A stretch of 33,772 bases of DNA from an uncultured Duodenibacillus sp. (GTDB lineage: Bacteria > Pseudomonadota > Gammaproteobacteria > Burkholderiales > Burkholderiaceae_F). The number at the start of each line of letters is the position of its first letter. The stretch's first letter is position 1. The notes below the pieces were generated by a model that saw only the letters and a list, made by a program, of their open reading frames with translations, was not told where the DNA came from and ran no database searches. Below, piece by piece: positions 1-7,298 of the stretch. The DNA is taken from NCBI GenBank assembly GCA_944388865.1, contig CALXKM010000046.1:1-33772 (forward strand), in the 5' to 3' direction. Made by a program: the position numbers and the translations under genes.

Positions 1-272
1 CTCCGATCATCTCCGAACCCTTCGACGAAAAGGGCCCGTACTACGCCGCCAAGCTCTACCCGACGCTGCTCAACACGCAGGGTGGTCCGCGCCGCAACGA
101 GAAGGGTCAGGTTCTGACGGCTCTCAAAAAGCCCATCCCGCGTCTTTACAGCGCCGGCGAACTCGGCTCGATGTGGGGTCACATCTATCAGGGCGCCACG
201 AACAACTCGGAAGCCTGCGTGTTCGGCCGCATCGCCGGCCGCTGCGTAGCTGCCGAAAAGCCCTGGTGCTAA
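1..272 (+). CDS. FAD-dependent oxidoreductase, fumarate reductase/flavocytochrome c-like, C-terminal fragment (5' end outside window)
   Basis: The open frame enters from the left edge (first full codon at position 3) and ends at TAA 270-272, giving the last 89 residues. The readable tail contains the typical end of an FAD_binding_2 protein: a Y-S-A-G-E-L-G-S motif, then W-G-H-I-Y-Q-G-A-T-N-N, then V-F-G-R-I-A-G. In this superfamily (fumarate reductase, urocanate reductase and related flavoproteins) that stretch closes the FAD-binding domain. The substrate cannot be told from the fragment. Related enzymes in anaerobic proteobacteria are often exported and reduce enoates, but no signal region is visible here. 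A strong terminator follows at 331-366, so this is the last gene of its transcript. Confidence 0.75.
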   Translation, partial: PIISEPFDEKGPYYAAKLYPTLLNTQGGPRRNEKGQVLTALKKPIPRLYSAGELGSMWGHIYQGATNNSEACVFGRIAGRCVAAEKPWC

Positions 273-330
273 GAAATTTGATCTGCATGAACTTCAAAGC
301 AAAACTTAGTTTTTCCTAGGAGTTCTCTTT

Positions 331-366
331 ATCCCGCCGCATCATTGCGATTCGGCGGGATTTTTT
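331..366 (+). terminator. Rho-independent terminator after the flavoprotein gene
   Basis: A perfect 9-bp stem (ATCCCGCCG at 331-339 with CGGCGGGAT at 353-361) encloses a 13-nt loop and is followed directly by TTTTT. It lies 58 bp after the stop codon of the left-edge gene. The opposite flank has no run of A, so it works mainly on the + strand. Confidence 0.9.
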
Positions 367-370
367 CATC

Positions 371-1132
371 CTAAATCTCGAATGTTTTTGCCGGCTTGAA
401 GTCCTTGGGCTGGCCGCTGCGCAGCATTCCAAGCTGATTGGACACAAGGCGCACATTGCCGACTTCGGCCTCAAGAGAATCGTGGGAATGCCCGAAAATC
501 CAGCACCGGATCGGCACGCTTGCAATCCAGTGGCTCAATTCCGTAGCAAAGCCGCTCGCAACAGGCGAATTCTTGCGACGCTCAGCAACTGCGCTCATGC
601 TCGGGACGTGATGCGTTGCCACCACGATGTTGTCGGCCTTGGAGGTTTCAACAGCTCTTTTCACAAACCTAAAGCTTGCATCAAACAGTCCATTGAAATC
701 GGCCACAGTGAGAGGCGCGCCGCACACATAAATTTCCTTAAAGTCTCGCAACGCCTCTTCAACATCGGCCGCGTGCTGCTTGAGCACGCGCGACCAAAGC
801 GTAGAGCAAACAAAGTCTGTCCGTCCAATGGGCACAACACAGTTGCTGCAGCACAAGACGTTTTTGCGGATGTTCCTGCAAAAGGACTCTGCCATCTTTG
901 CCGTACTCGACCAGCTGCCGTAGTAATCGTGATTGCCCGGCACGAAAATGGTGAGCTCAAAACGCTTCGAGCACCAGTCCCAAAACCAGTCATAGCGCTC
1001 TATCTCAAACAAATTGACAATGTCACCAGCAAGCACCAGCACGTCGCCTGCGGACTCAATGCCGCCGTCGATCACATAGCGGCCATTTTCCGAACACTCC
1101 AAATGCAAATCCGACGCGTATTGAACAATCAT
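371..1132 (-). CDS. Calcineurin-like metallophosphoesterase
   Basis: A 253-residue cytoplasmic protein with the complete metallophosphoesterase signature. It has D8-x-H10 (S-D-L-H-L-E), G-D37-x-x-N, G-N67-H68-D, a T-H-H motif in the second half, and G-H-S-H-D near residue 213. These residues bind the two metals of the Metallophos (PF00149) fold. The substrate is not predictable, and no signal peptide is present. I place the start at the ATG at 1132. A TTG five codons upstream (1147) is possible but neither has a strong ribosome-binding site. The gene stands alone between the left-edge terminator and the reductase operon terminator, with no functional partner nearby. Confidence 0.82.
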   Translation of the reverse strand: MIVQYASDLHLECSENGRYVIDGGIESAGDVLVLAGDIVNLFEIERYDWFWDWCSKRFELTIFVPGNHDYYGSWSSTAKMAESFCRNIRKNVLCCSNCVVPIGRTDFVCSTLWSRVLKQHAADVEEALRDFKEIYVCGAPLTVADFNGLFDASFRFVKRAVETSKADNIVVATHHVPSMSAVAERRKNSPVASGFATELSHWIASVPIRCWIFGHSHDSLEAEVGNVRLVSNQLGMLRSGQPKDFKPAKTFEI

Positions 1133-1269
1133 GCAAGAAAATCCCAAATGGCGAATGCAATGCGACGCGCATGCACAAACTCAAAAAAGGACAACCTTCG
1201 TCTTTTGACAAATCTTATCTTCGCACGGTCAGTGTTCTGCTGAGAAGGCTTTCTGCGCAGCAAGGACGC

Positions 1270-1314
1270 AAAAAAAGGAGCTGCCTTTTTCAGAAATCTG
1301 AATTTGGGCAGCTC
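1270..1314 (-). terminator. Rho-independent terminator of the molybdoenzyme operon
   Basis: Read on the minus strand, an 8-bp stem GAGCTGCC/GGCAGCTC (1307-1314 with 1278-1285) carries an inner 5-bp stem TTCAG/CTGAA and is followed by C and seven T (1276-1270). It lies about 65 bp beyond the stop of the NrfD-like gene. Confidence 0.85.
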
Positions 1315-1323
1315 AAGGAGTCC

Positions 1324-1360
1324 GCCCGCCGAGTCCGAGAAGATGAAAACTACGGCGGGC
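1324..1360. repeat. GC-rich inverted repeat between the operon stop and its terminator
   Basis: GCCCGCCG (1324-1331) and CGGCGGGC (1353-1360) form a perfect 8-bp stem with a 21-nt loop. On the plus strand TTTT follows at 1361-1364. On the minus strand it precedes the main terminator, so it may protect the 3' end of the operon mRNA or help termination. The function is inferred; only the pairing is seen. Confidence 0.6.
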
Positions 1361-1378
1361 TTTTCGAGGGAGTATTTG

Positions 1379-2257
1379 TTAGAAGATCACCGGCTCGTAG
1401 TATCCGGCAAAGAGCACGGAAGCGCGCAGCAGCAAGGCGCCGCAAAGGCCAAGGACCGCACTGACGGCAAGCGCCGCATGGTTGCGCGTAATCAGGTTGA
1501 TCGAAAGCGGCACGATCGAGCCGAACACAACCACGCCGGCCCAGAACATGGGCGACCAAGGACCGCCGATCAAGGCTTCAGCGCCGACGCGAGCGGCCGC
1601 CGAGGTCGAGCTCAGCGCCACGTGCACGAAGGCAAAGATCGTAAAGAGCTCAACCACTTCGGTCCAAAGCGCGGTTCTGCGGCTCCAGAAAACCTTTTCC
1701 TTGGGCAGCTTGCCCGAGACCATCAAAAGCTCAATGGAGCTGATGGAACTGGCCATGCCGGACATGATCCACAAAAGCGGAATGAGCGCCGTGTTCCAGA
1801 GCGTGACGCCCACAGCCTGCGTGAGAAGAAAGCCCGAGTAAATCGTCACGGCCACGCCCGCCACAGCCATCAGATGGTTGTAGCCGTGGCCCAGCACCAG
1901 CTTCTTGAAGCCGGGGAAGACGCCCGCCAGAGACAGCGAGTAAAAGAGCGTGCCGATGCACTGCACCGAAAGCAGCAGCATGCCGATCATCATCCAGCTG
2001 CCGAAGTTGAGCGACCCGGCCAGCAGGCTGTTGATTGCGGCCATCGGCAAATTCGTCAGACGCGCCAAGTGGCTTACCACCAGCAGCGTACCCAGAAAAC
2101 TTGCCGCCGTGCACACATACACGAGCGCTTTTTCACGCACCCAGTTGTTTAAGAACATTCCCATGCCGGACAAGCCGACAAACCACAGGAAGAAAGCAAT
2201 GCTCCAGCCCCAGTTGGCGGATTGGAGCTGCATCGTCAAATTCGTGTATTCCATCAT
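1379..2257 (-). CDS. NrfD/PsrC-type membrane anchor subunit of molybdopterin reductase
   Basis: A 292-residue, very hydrophobic protein with about eight predicted membrane spans, matching the NrfD/polysulfide reductase membrane subunit family (PF03916). In this family the subunit takes electrons from quinol at the membrane and passes them to the iron-sulfur subunit. The start is ATG at 2257, and its ATGA overlaps the TGA of the upstream iron-sulfur gene by 4 bp, a sign of translational coupling; a second ATG follows immediately at 2254. As third gene after catalytic and FeS subunits it matches the psrABC/phsABC order. PhsC-type anchors are shorter and bind haem. Here the length and hydrophobic pattern favour the NrfD type. 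Confidence 0.85.
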   Translation of the reverse strand: MMEYTNLTMQLQSANWGWSIAFFLWFVGLSGMGMFLNNWVREKALVYVCTAASFLGTLLVVSHLARLTNLPMAAINSLLAGSLNFGSWMMIGMLLLSVQCIGTLFYSLSLAGVFPGFKKLVLGHGYNHLMAVAGVAVTIYSGFLLTQAVGVTLWNTALIPLLWIMSGMASSISSIELLMVSGKLPKEKVFWSRRTALWTEVVELFTIFAFVHVALSSTSAAARVGAEALIGGPWSPMFWAGVVVFGSIVPLSINLITRNHAALAVSAVLGLCGALLLRASVLFAGYYEPVIF

Positions 2258-2829
2258 TTCTGCACCACCACATAGAAGTTAGGCCGGGTTCCATGGCTTT
2301 CCAAAAGCCTTTGCGTCTTAGCGACGCGCACCTTGGTGGAAATAGCGCTTTCCGGATCGTTGATGTCGCCGAACAATCGGGCCTCGACCGGACAAGCCGA
2401 TACGCAGGCCGGCAGCAAGCCGTCTTCGATGCGCTCCAAGCATCCGGCTCCCATGCACTTGGAAGGCAAGCCGGTCACTGGATGCGACCAGCGGGCATCG
2501 TACGGGCACGAAGCGATGCAATAGTTGCATCCGATGCAGCGATCAGGATCGTTGCGCACGAGCCCATTTTCGTCGTAGTAGTTGGCGCCGAACGGGCAGG
2601 TCTTAACGCAAGGCGCATCAGCGCACTGCTGGCACTGCACCAGAATCTGCACCGGGCGTTTGGCGGTTTCAAGCGTCACGCGGCGAATGTTGGAAGCAAG
2701 CCAACCTTTTCCCGGCACCTCCCTGCCGACCATCTCCGGATAGTTGGTTTCCGCGCAGGCAACGATGCACGCCTGGCAGCCGATGCATTTGGTCGCATCA
2801 AAAAGATGCGCAAGTTGCTTTTTCGTCAT
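2254..2829 (-). CDS. 4Fe-4S electron-transfer subunit (PsrB/DmsB-like) of molybdopterin reductase
   Basis: 191 residues, the usual size of PsrB/PhsB. Sixteen cysteines fall in four groups: 15/18/21/25, 66/69/74/78, 98/101/104/108 and 125/130/142/146. They should ligate four [4Fe-4S] clusters that carry electrons between the membrane anchor and the catalytic subunit. There is no own signal peptide, as expected for a partner that rides out with the Tat-exported catalytic subunit. The last group reads K-C-M-G-A-G-C, a CX4C spacing where most relatives have CX2C. A good ribosome-binding site (AAGGAG) overlaps the stop codon of the catalytic gene 13 bp upstream, so the genes form one operon. Confidence 0.9.
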   Translation of the reverse strand: MTKKQLAHLFDATKCIGCQACIVACAETNYPEMVGREVPGKGWLASNIRRVTLETAKRPVQILVQCQQCADAPCVKTCPFGANYYDENGLVRNDPDRCIGCNYCIASCPYDARWSHPVTGLPSKCMGAGCLERIEDGLLPACVSACPVEARLFGDINDPESAISTKVRVAKTQRLLESHGTRPNFYVVVQK

Positions 2830-2842
2830 CTTTTTTCACTCC

Positions 2843-5413
2843 TTACACGCGCTTGATGCGAACAGAAACGTTGTTGCTCATGTTGCCGCAAGAGACTTGG
2901 CTCTTGCCGGTGGCAAACCATTGGGTATTGATGCCTTCTCGCACCCACTCGTACTCGGGCAGAAGCTTCTTGGTGCGAACGCCCGAGGCAAAGCCGTAGG
3001 AAAAGAGCACGCCGGGCATGACGCGGTTGGTGACCGTCACCTTGGTCTGTCCCTTGACGGGCATATCGATGCCTTCGACTTCGACCGTATCGCCGTTGGC
3101 AATGCCAAGACGAGCTGCGTCAATCGGATTGATCCAAAGCGTTCTGTCGCCGATGAAGCGCGTCGGATAGGTAAAGAGCGAGACGCCCGCGCACGACGAT
3201 GCGTTCTTGCCCGAGGCAATGATGAACTCATTGCTGTTGGGCTTGGGCTGCGTATAGCACTTCGTTTGGTAGTACTCAGGCAGCGGCATAATGCCCTTGG
3301 CGCTTGCGTTGTAAATCGTATAAAAGCTGATGATCTCGCCCTTTCCTGTCGGACTCGTAAACGGCGTCTTGTAGGGAATGGCGTCGTACTTTTTGCTTGC
3401 GACCTTGGCGTAGCCCTTTTGCTCGACTTCTGCCGCAATGCGATCGCCCTCTCCGGGCTTGGCCGCATTCTTCTTGGCAATGAAGTTCTTCCAGGCGCGG
3501 TCAACGAGATTTTCGTTGAACCACTTCTTCCATCCGGCGCGATCCTTGACTTCTTCGGTGTACCCCATGCGGGCTGCGCGCTCCGGATACATGCGGCGCA
3601 AAATTTCCAAGAACTGCCAGATGTCGTGGCGCGCCTCGACGCCTTCGGGCGGATCGATCATTGCATCGGACTTCTGCACCCAGCCTTCGAGCGCATAGTT
3701 CACGCCGAGATACTCGTGATTTTCAATAAAGAACGTGCTTGGCAGCACATAATCAGCCCAGTCGTTGGATTCCTGCGGAAGGATATCCTGACTCACCACG
3801 AGCTCAAGTCCCTTGAAGGCCTCGATCAATCGCTGCGAATTGGCTTCACGATGAAACATCGAGCAGCCCGTCATGAACATCGCGCGAATCGGATAAGGCT
3901 TGCCGTTTTTGATGGCGTCAAACGTCGTCCAAAGCGTGCCGATGCCTTCCGGGAAAAAGAGCTTGTCCATAGGCTTGCCGGGGGCAACTTCCCAGGTTTC
4001 GCCCGTCGGCCCCGTGCACTTTGTGCCAGCCTTCTTCACGCCGGGGCCGCCGTAGCCCGCACCCTGCGTGATGATGCAGCCGCCCTTGTGATCGAAGCAT
4101 CCCGTAAAGAGATTGATGATGTTCATGAGCGCATAGCACTCGACGTCGTTGCCGTTGCGCGAGGAGTACCAGCCGTCATCACACACGCCGCCCAGATTAA
4201 AGAAATCGCGAGCCGTTTCGACAATGCGCGAAACCGGAATGCCCGTAATCTTGCTTGCAGCCTCAGGCGTGTACTTATTGTTGACCTCAATGAACGCCGA
4301 CAAAACCGTCTTGGCATGCACGCGGCTGCCGTCGGCCAGAGTCACTTCACCCTGCCAATTGAGAGCCGGCCGGACTTGCGGGTCTTCATCAAATCCCACC
4401 GGAGCGCCCTTTTCATTGAGCTTGGGGCCCTGAAAGCGCATCTGTCCGGTTTTTTCATCAATCACGGCAAACATGCGCTTTCTGCCGCCCGTCTTAAGAA
4501 GCTCCTCGGTAAGCGGCGTGAGATCATCCTTGACCAGGCACGGTGCATTGGTCCACTTGCGCACCCACTCAAGATCGCAGAGGTTTTCCTTGAGGCCCAC
4601 ATGGATGAGTGCGTGCAGAAGTGCCGCGTCAGTGCCAGGCTTGATCGGAATCCATTCAGATTCGCCCAAAGCGCCTTCGGGCATGCGCGGATCAACGAAA
4701 ACCAGACGCGCACCGTGTTCGCGAGCATAGGCCGCCGTTGAGAAAACGCCCATGGCGCAGTTAAGCGTGCGGCCAACCAAAAGCAGATAGCGCACATGAC
4801 TGTAGTCGGGCTCCACCTTGCCGAGACCGGAGAAAGTAGGTCCAAAAATCATGCGGCGCCCGAGCGTTGAGGCCGAATTGCAGGTTGAAGAGTGATTGAT
4901 GACGTTGGGGGTTCCGAGCGGATGCGCAAACCAGTGCTGATAAGCCGTGAAGTTGTGGCTTGTCAGAAGCACGGCGCGCTCGCCGTCTTTTTCAACGATG
5001 CTCTTGAGCTTGGCGGCAATCTCATTTAAAGCCTGATCCCAGGAAATTTCTTCAAATTCGCCCGAACCGCGCTCGCCCTTTCGCTTTAAGGGCTTTTTGA
5101 TGCGCATCGGGTGATCCCACGCCCAGAGAGCCTGCGCGCCGCGGCCGCAATAGCCGCGCTGAGGATGATCAGGATTGGGCAGAATGCGAATGCTTGCACG
5201 GCTCGGCTTTTCGCCGTCTTTGTGCATGGCAAGCATGCCGCAGCGTGCGCCGCACATGCAGCAGGCCACGGGATGCGCGGTCCAGCCTTTTTTCTTCAGC
5301 GTCTCGACTTCCTGCTTGACGGCGGCCCAAGCCATGGAGGCCGTCGCAGCACCGGCGCCGACGGCACCCAGCAGAGTCCGTCGGGAAATACGGGGAACGT
5401 TGAGGTCTGACAT
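2843..5413 (-). CDS. Tat-exported molybdopterin oxidoreductase catalytic subunit, polysulfide/thiosulfate/tetrathionate reductase type
   Basis: 856 residues of the DMSO-reductase superfamily. The N-terminus has a twin-arginine signal (S-R-R-T-L-L at 10-15, then a hydrophobic Ala-rich stretch), so the enzyme should act in the periplasm. A [4Fe-4S] site follows: C51-x2-C54-x3-C58 and C89. The segment H-S-S-T-C at 174-178 lines up with the H-x-S-T-C region of PsrA/PhsA, so Cys178 is the likely molybdenum ligand. The C-terminal third has the molydop_binding domain. Gene order catalytic-FeS-NrfD supports the polysulfide/thiosulfate reductase group. Tetrathionate, arsenate or another acceptor cannot be excluded. 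The start is ATG at 5413 with AGGAG upstream. No maturation chaperone gene is nearby. Confidence 0.88.
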   Translation of the reverse strand: MSDLNVPRISRRTLLGAVGAGAATASMAWAAVKQEVETLKKKGWTAHPVACCMCGARCGMLAMHKDGEKPSRASIRILPNPDHPQRGYCGRGAQALWAWDHPMRIKKPLKRKGERGSGEFEEISWDQALNEIAAKLKSIVEKDGERAVLLTSHNFTAYQHWFAHPLGTPNVINHSSTCNSASTLGRRMIFGPTFSGLGKVEPDYSHVRYLLLVGRTLNCAMGVFSTAAYAREHGARLVFVDPRMPEGALGESEWIPIKPGTDAALLHALIHVGLKENLCDLEWVRKWTNAPCLVKDDLTPLTEELLKTGGRKRMFAVIDEKTGQMRFQGPKLNEKGAPVGFDEDPQVRPALNWQGEVTLADGSRVHAKTVLSAFIEVNNKYTPEAASKITGIPVSRIVETARDFFNLGGVCDDGWYSSRNGNDVECYALMNIINLFTGCFDHKGGCIITQGAGYGGPGVKKAGTKCTGPTGETWEVAPGKPMDKLFFPEGIGTLWTTFDAIKNGKPYPIRAMFMTGCSMFHREANSQRLIEAFKGLELVVSQDILPQESNDWADYVLPSTFFIENHEYLGVNYALEGWVQKSDAMIDPPEGVEARHDIWQFLEILRRMYPERAARMGYTEEVKDRAGWKKWFNENLVDRAWKNFIAKKNAAKPGEGDRIAAEVEQKGYAKVASKKYDAIPYKTPFTSPTGKGEIISFYTIYNASAKGIMPLPEYYQTKCYTQPKPNSNEFIIASGKNASSCAGVSLFTYPTRFIGDRTLWINPIDAARLGIANGDTVEVEGIDMPVKGQTKVTVTNRVMPGVLFSYGFASGVRTKKLLPEYEWVREGINTQWFATGKSQVSCGNMSNNVSVRIKRV

Positions 5414-5887
5414 CGTTGTCTTCTCCTACTGTCGTTTGTTGTAGCCGTCAGAGAAGAAATACGCAGTCCCGAAAGCCCTTTTTTTCAAAAGGGCGCACCT
5501 TGACAAAGGCAAAGAAGCAAGAGATCTGCTTGCCGGCGCACGCAAATAATGTGTTTTTGTTTTTTGCGCCGTCAGGCAAATCAATGAGGTTGGCTCTTCT
5601 CCGGGGGTGTGACTCGTATTCTTATTTGACTCTTGACTGATTCTATTGACCAAAAGTAGTAAGCAAAAGACCTTAAGAAAACAATGATTAACACAGAAAT
5701 TTCTGAGTATCTGTCAGATCAAGGCTTCAGCTTGCTCGTAGGAGCTTCCCGCACCAAAGCCCGAAGCAAGCGTCGTCATGCAAAAGAACCTGTAGCATTT
5801 GCGGGAAAACCTTAGACTTTTTTCCAGGATAGTTGAATTTCGCGCCATAATCATTGAAATTCCGCATTCCTGCCTGATTTTGCTTTT
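5414..5887. promoter_or_regulatory. 474-bp divergent regulatory region between the reductase operon and the HxlR-type regulator
   Basis: I see no gene here. On the side of the reductase operon lie two potential hairpins: an 8-bp perfect stem GCCCTTTT/AAAAGGGC (5475-5482 with 5487-5494), and a longer imperfect one pairing TTGCC+GGCGCA (5530-5540) with TGCGCC+GGCAA (5565-5579, with a 4-nt bulge). Further up are three copies of TTGAC (5626, 5633, 5646) and an 11-bp palindrome ATCTG-T-CAGAT (5709-5719). These are candidate leader and operator elements for the two divergent transcripts. I could not settle on a -10/-35 pair for either direction. Confidence 0.5.
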
Positions 5888-6286
5888 ATGTATCAACCCA
5901 AGCTTCCCAAAGACTTGCGCTGTCCTCTTGAGCACGCGCTCGCATTCGTCAGCGGCCGCTGGAAGTCGCGCATTTTGTGTCTGCTTTTTTCTTCCCAATC
6001 GCAGCGCTACGGCGAACTGAAAAAAATGCTCGACAACATCACCGACACAGTGCTCACGGCTACGCTCAAGGAGCTCATCGCCGACGGTCTCGTGCAGCGC
6101 GAGCAGTTTGTCGAGATTCCCCCTCGCGTAGAGTATTCGCTCACCAGCAAAGGGCGCGAACTCGTGCCGTTTCTGCGTCAGATCTGCAAATGGGCCAGCC
6201 AGTATCATCGCCCAGGGGAAAATGAAGACGCTGAACTTGCCCACTGCAAGGTGTGCGTCGTGCGCGCTGCCGGTTTGAAAAAATAG
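5888..6286 (+). CDS. HxlR-family (winged-helix) transcriptional regulator
   Basis: 132 residues with the HxlR fold. It shows the R-C-P-L-E opening with Cys12, the S-G-R-W-K-S-R-I-L stretch of the first helix, a recognition region (L-T-A-T-L-K-E-L-I-A-D-G-L-V) and the P-P-R-V-E-Y-S-L-T wing. In studied members (YodB, HypR, QorR) the N-terminal cysteine senses quinones, aldehydes or oxidants. This protein keeps that cysteine and adds a C-terminal H-C-K-V-C pair. It is divergent from the molybdoenzyme operon, so it may control that operon, but this is inference. The start ATG at 5888 has no clear Shine-Dalgarno sequence. Confidence 0.87.
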   Translation: MYQPKLPKDLRCPLEHALAFVSGRWKSRILCLLFSSQSQRYGELKKMLDNITDTVLTATLKELIADGLVQREQFVEIPPRVEYSLTSKGRELVPFLRQICKWASQYHRPGENEDAELAHCKVCVVRAAGLKK

Positions 6287-6363
6287 TGCAGCGCACGAAA
6301 AAAGACTTTGCCCAAACTTAGCCCAAACACTACTTCTGTGCTAATTGTGCGCATTTAGACTGC

Positions 6364-6369
6364 TTGACA
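6364..6369 (+). promoter_or_regulatory. Candidate -35 element for the YgiW/YdeI-like gene
   Basis: TTGACA matches the sigma-70 -35 consensus exactly and lies 80 bp before the start codon. The -10 region is not convincing (ATTCTT is the best match, with a short spacer), so this is a weak call. Confidence 0.3.
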
Positions 6370-6448
6370 AGAAAAGAAAAAGAGATTCTTGCTCAAAACA
6401 AAGCCTTTTTCTGAAATGTTTCATCAGCAGCTTTTTTGGAGAAAAACC

Positions 6449-6805
6449 ATGCGTGCATCCAAGTCCTTCATCCTCGCCGCCGCCCTCTGCGCCGCCTTTG
6501 CCGCCGCATCCGCCAACGCTCAATTTGTCGGCGGTCCCGACAAGAGCACCACGGTTAAAGCTTTGCTCGACAACGGGCGCGATGATCAGCTCGTCGTGCT
6601 CGAAGGCTACATCGTCGATCAGATCAAGCACGAGGACTACACCTTCCGCGATGCCACCGGTCAGATTGAAGTTGAAATCGACGACGAAGTTTTTGCCGGT
6701 CAGCGCATTGATCCCAAGACGAAGGTGCGCATTGAGGGCGAATACGAAAAAGAAGTGGTCGGCCCCAACACGGTTGATGTGCACCGTCTGACAATCATCC
6801 GTTGA
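6449..6805 (+). CDS. YgiW/YdeI (BOF/OB-fold) family exported stress-tolerance protein
   Basis: 118-residue precursor. Residues 1-24 form a clear Sec signal peptide with a basic start, a hydrophobic Ala/Leu core and cleavage likely after A-N-A. The mature part matches the bacterial OB-fold (BOF, PF04076) family: V-K-A-L-L-D-N-G-R-D-D, L-E-G-Y-I-V-D, Y-x-F-R-D-A-T-G and V-x-I-x-G-E-Y-E-K-E. Relatives YgiW and YdeI of enterics are periplasmic and linked to tolerance of peroxide, cadmium, acid or antimicrobial peptides. Their molecular activity is not settled. The start is ATG at 6449 with GGAG upstream, rather than an in-frame ATG 60 bp earlier. A terminator follows, so it is likely monocistronic. 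Confidence 0.87.
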   Translation: MRASKSFILAAALCAAFAAASANAQFVGGPDKSTTVKALLDNGRDDQLVVLEGYIVDQIKHEDYTFRDATGQIEVEIDDEVFAGQRIDPKTKVRIEGEYEKEVVGPNTVDVHRLTIIR

Positions 6806-6842
6806 TCAGCGACAAACGCTGCCGGCAAGTCTTTTTCTTGAC

Positions 6843-6878
6843 AGCAAAGCGCTTCGTGCAGAGGTGCTTTGCTTTTTT
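6843..6878 (+). terminator. Rho-independent terminator after the YgiW/YdeI-like gene
   Basis: AGCAAAGC (6843-6850) pairs perfectly with GCTTTGCT (6866-6873) and TTTTT follows. Confidence 0.85.
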
Positions 6879-6943
6879 CTTGCTCAATCGCTTTTTGCAA
6901 GCAGCTCAAATTTCGACGCGGAAATCCGACCAACGGACTTTGC

Positions 6944-6951
6944 TATACAAT
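6944..6951 (+). promoter_or_regulatory. Candidate extended -10 element for the KTSC gene
   Basis: TATACAAT lies 33 bp before the start codon of the KTSC gene and downstream of the previous terminator. I see no good -35. Confidence 0.4.
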
Positions 6952-6983
6952 CGGGGCAGGCACCAAAAAAAGGAGGCCTTGTC

Positions 6984-7274
6984 ATGGTCAAGCGCAAACC
7001 CATCCACCGCGGAGGCATCGTCTCGGCAGGTTATGATCCTGTCCGGGGATTTCTCGACATCGAGTTTGACACCAAAAGGGTGCTGCGCTACGAAGATGTC
7101 GGTCAGGCAACGGCCGAAAGATTTTTAACATCAGCCGAACCCGTTGCTTACTACCACGATGTCATTGCCGAGGAGTACACCTCAAGCGAGCTTTCGGCCA
7201 CCGCGCTCAAAGAAGTCGAAAAGCCTGTTAAGAAAGGCATTCCAGACGAACTCAGAAAGCTCTTCGGCGAATAG
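6984..7274 (+). CDS. KTSC-domain protein
   Basis: 96 residues, cytoplasmic, no signal or membrane span. The first two thirds follow the KTSC domain pattern (PF13619): a short basic start, then S-A-G-Y-D, a short beta-rich core (L-D-I-E-F-D, V-L-R-Y-E-D-V) and an A-Y-Y-H-D-V-I-A-E-E-Y segment. The domain is named for a conserved lysine-to-serine region and has no firm general function; it has been found alone or beside nucleic-acid enzymes. The C-terminal 30 residues are charged and probably flexible. The start ATG at 6984 has a strong AGGAGG 8 bp upstream, which rules out longer in-frame starts. It stands alone between terminators. Confidence 0.78.
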   Translation: MVKRKPIHRGGIVSAGYDPVRGFLDIEFDTKRVLRYEDVGQATAERFLTSAEPVAYYHDVIAEEYTSSELSATALKEVEKPVKKGIPDELRKLFGE

Positions 7275-7298
7275 CCTCATTGATCTTTGCCTTAAACA

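Noticed and set aside
482-1243. 253-codon plus-strand frame opposite the metallophosphoesterase
   Set aside because: The minus-strand frame has the full phosphoesterase motif set; the plus frame has none.
2744-4741. 665-codon open frame on the plus strand opposite the molybdoenzyme gene
   Set aside because: It lies antisense to an unmistakable molybdopterin oxidoreductase and has no recognisable domain; long antisense frames are expected in GC-rich coding DNA.
5426-5653. Small frames on both strands in the gap upstream of the molybdoenzyme operon
   Set aside because: No ribosome-binding site and no plausible protein; hairpins explain the sequence better.
5714-6244. 176-codon minus-strand frame over the HxlR-type gene
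   Set aside because: It overlaps the regulator and extends into the intergenic region without any family resemblance.
6293-6352. GCGCAC/GTGCGC inverted repeat after the HxlR-type gene as a terminator
   Set aside because: The loop is about 48 nt and no T run follows the stem; pairing is probably fortuitous.
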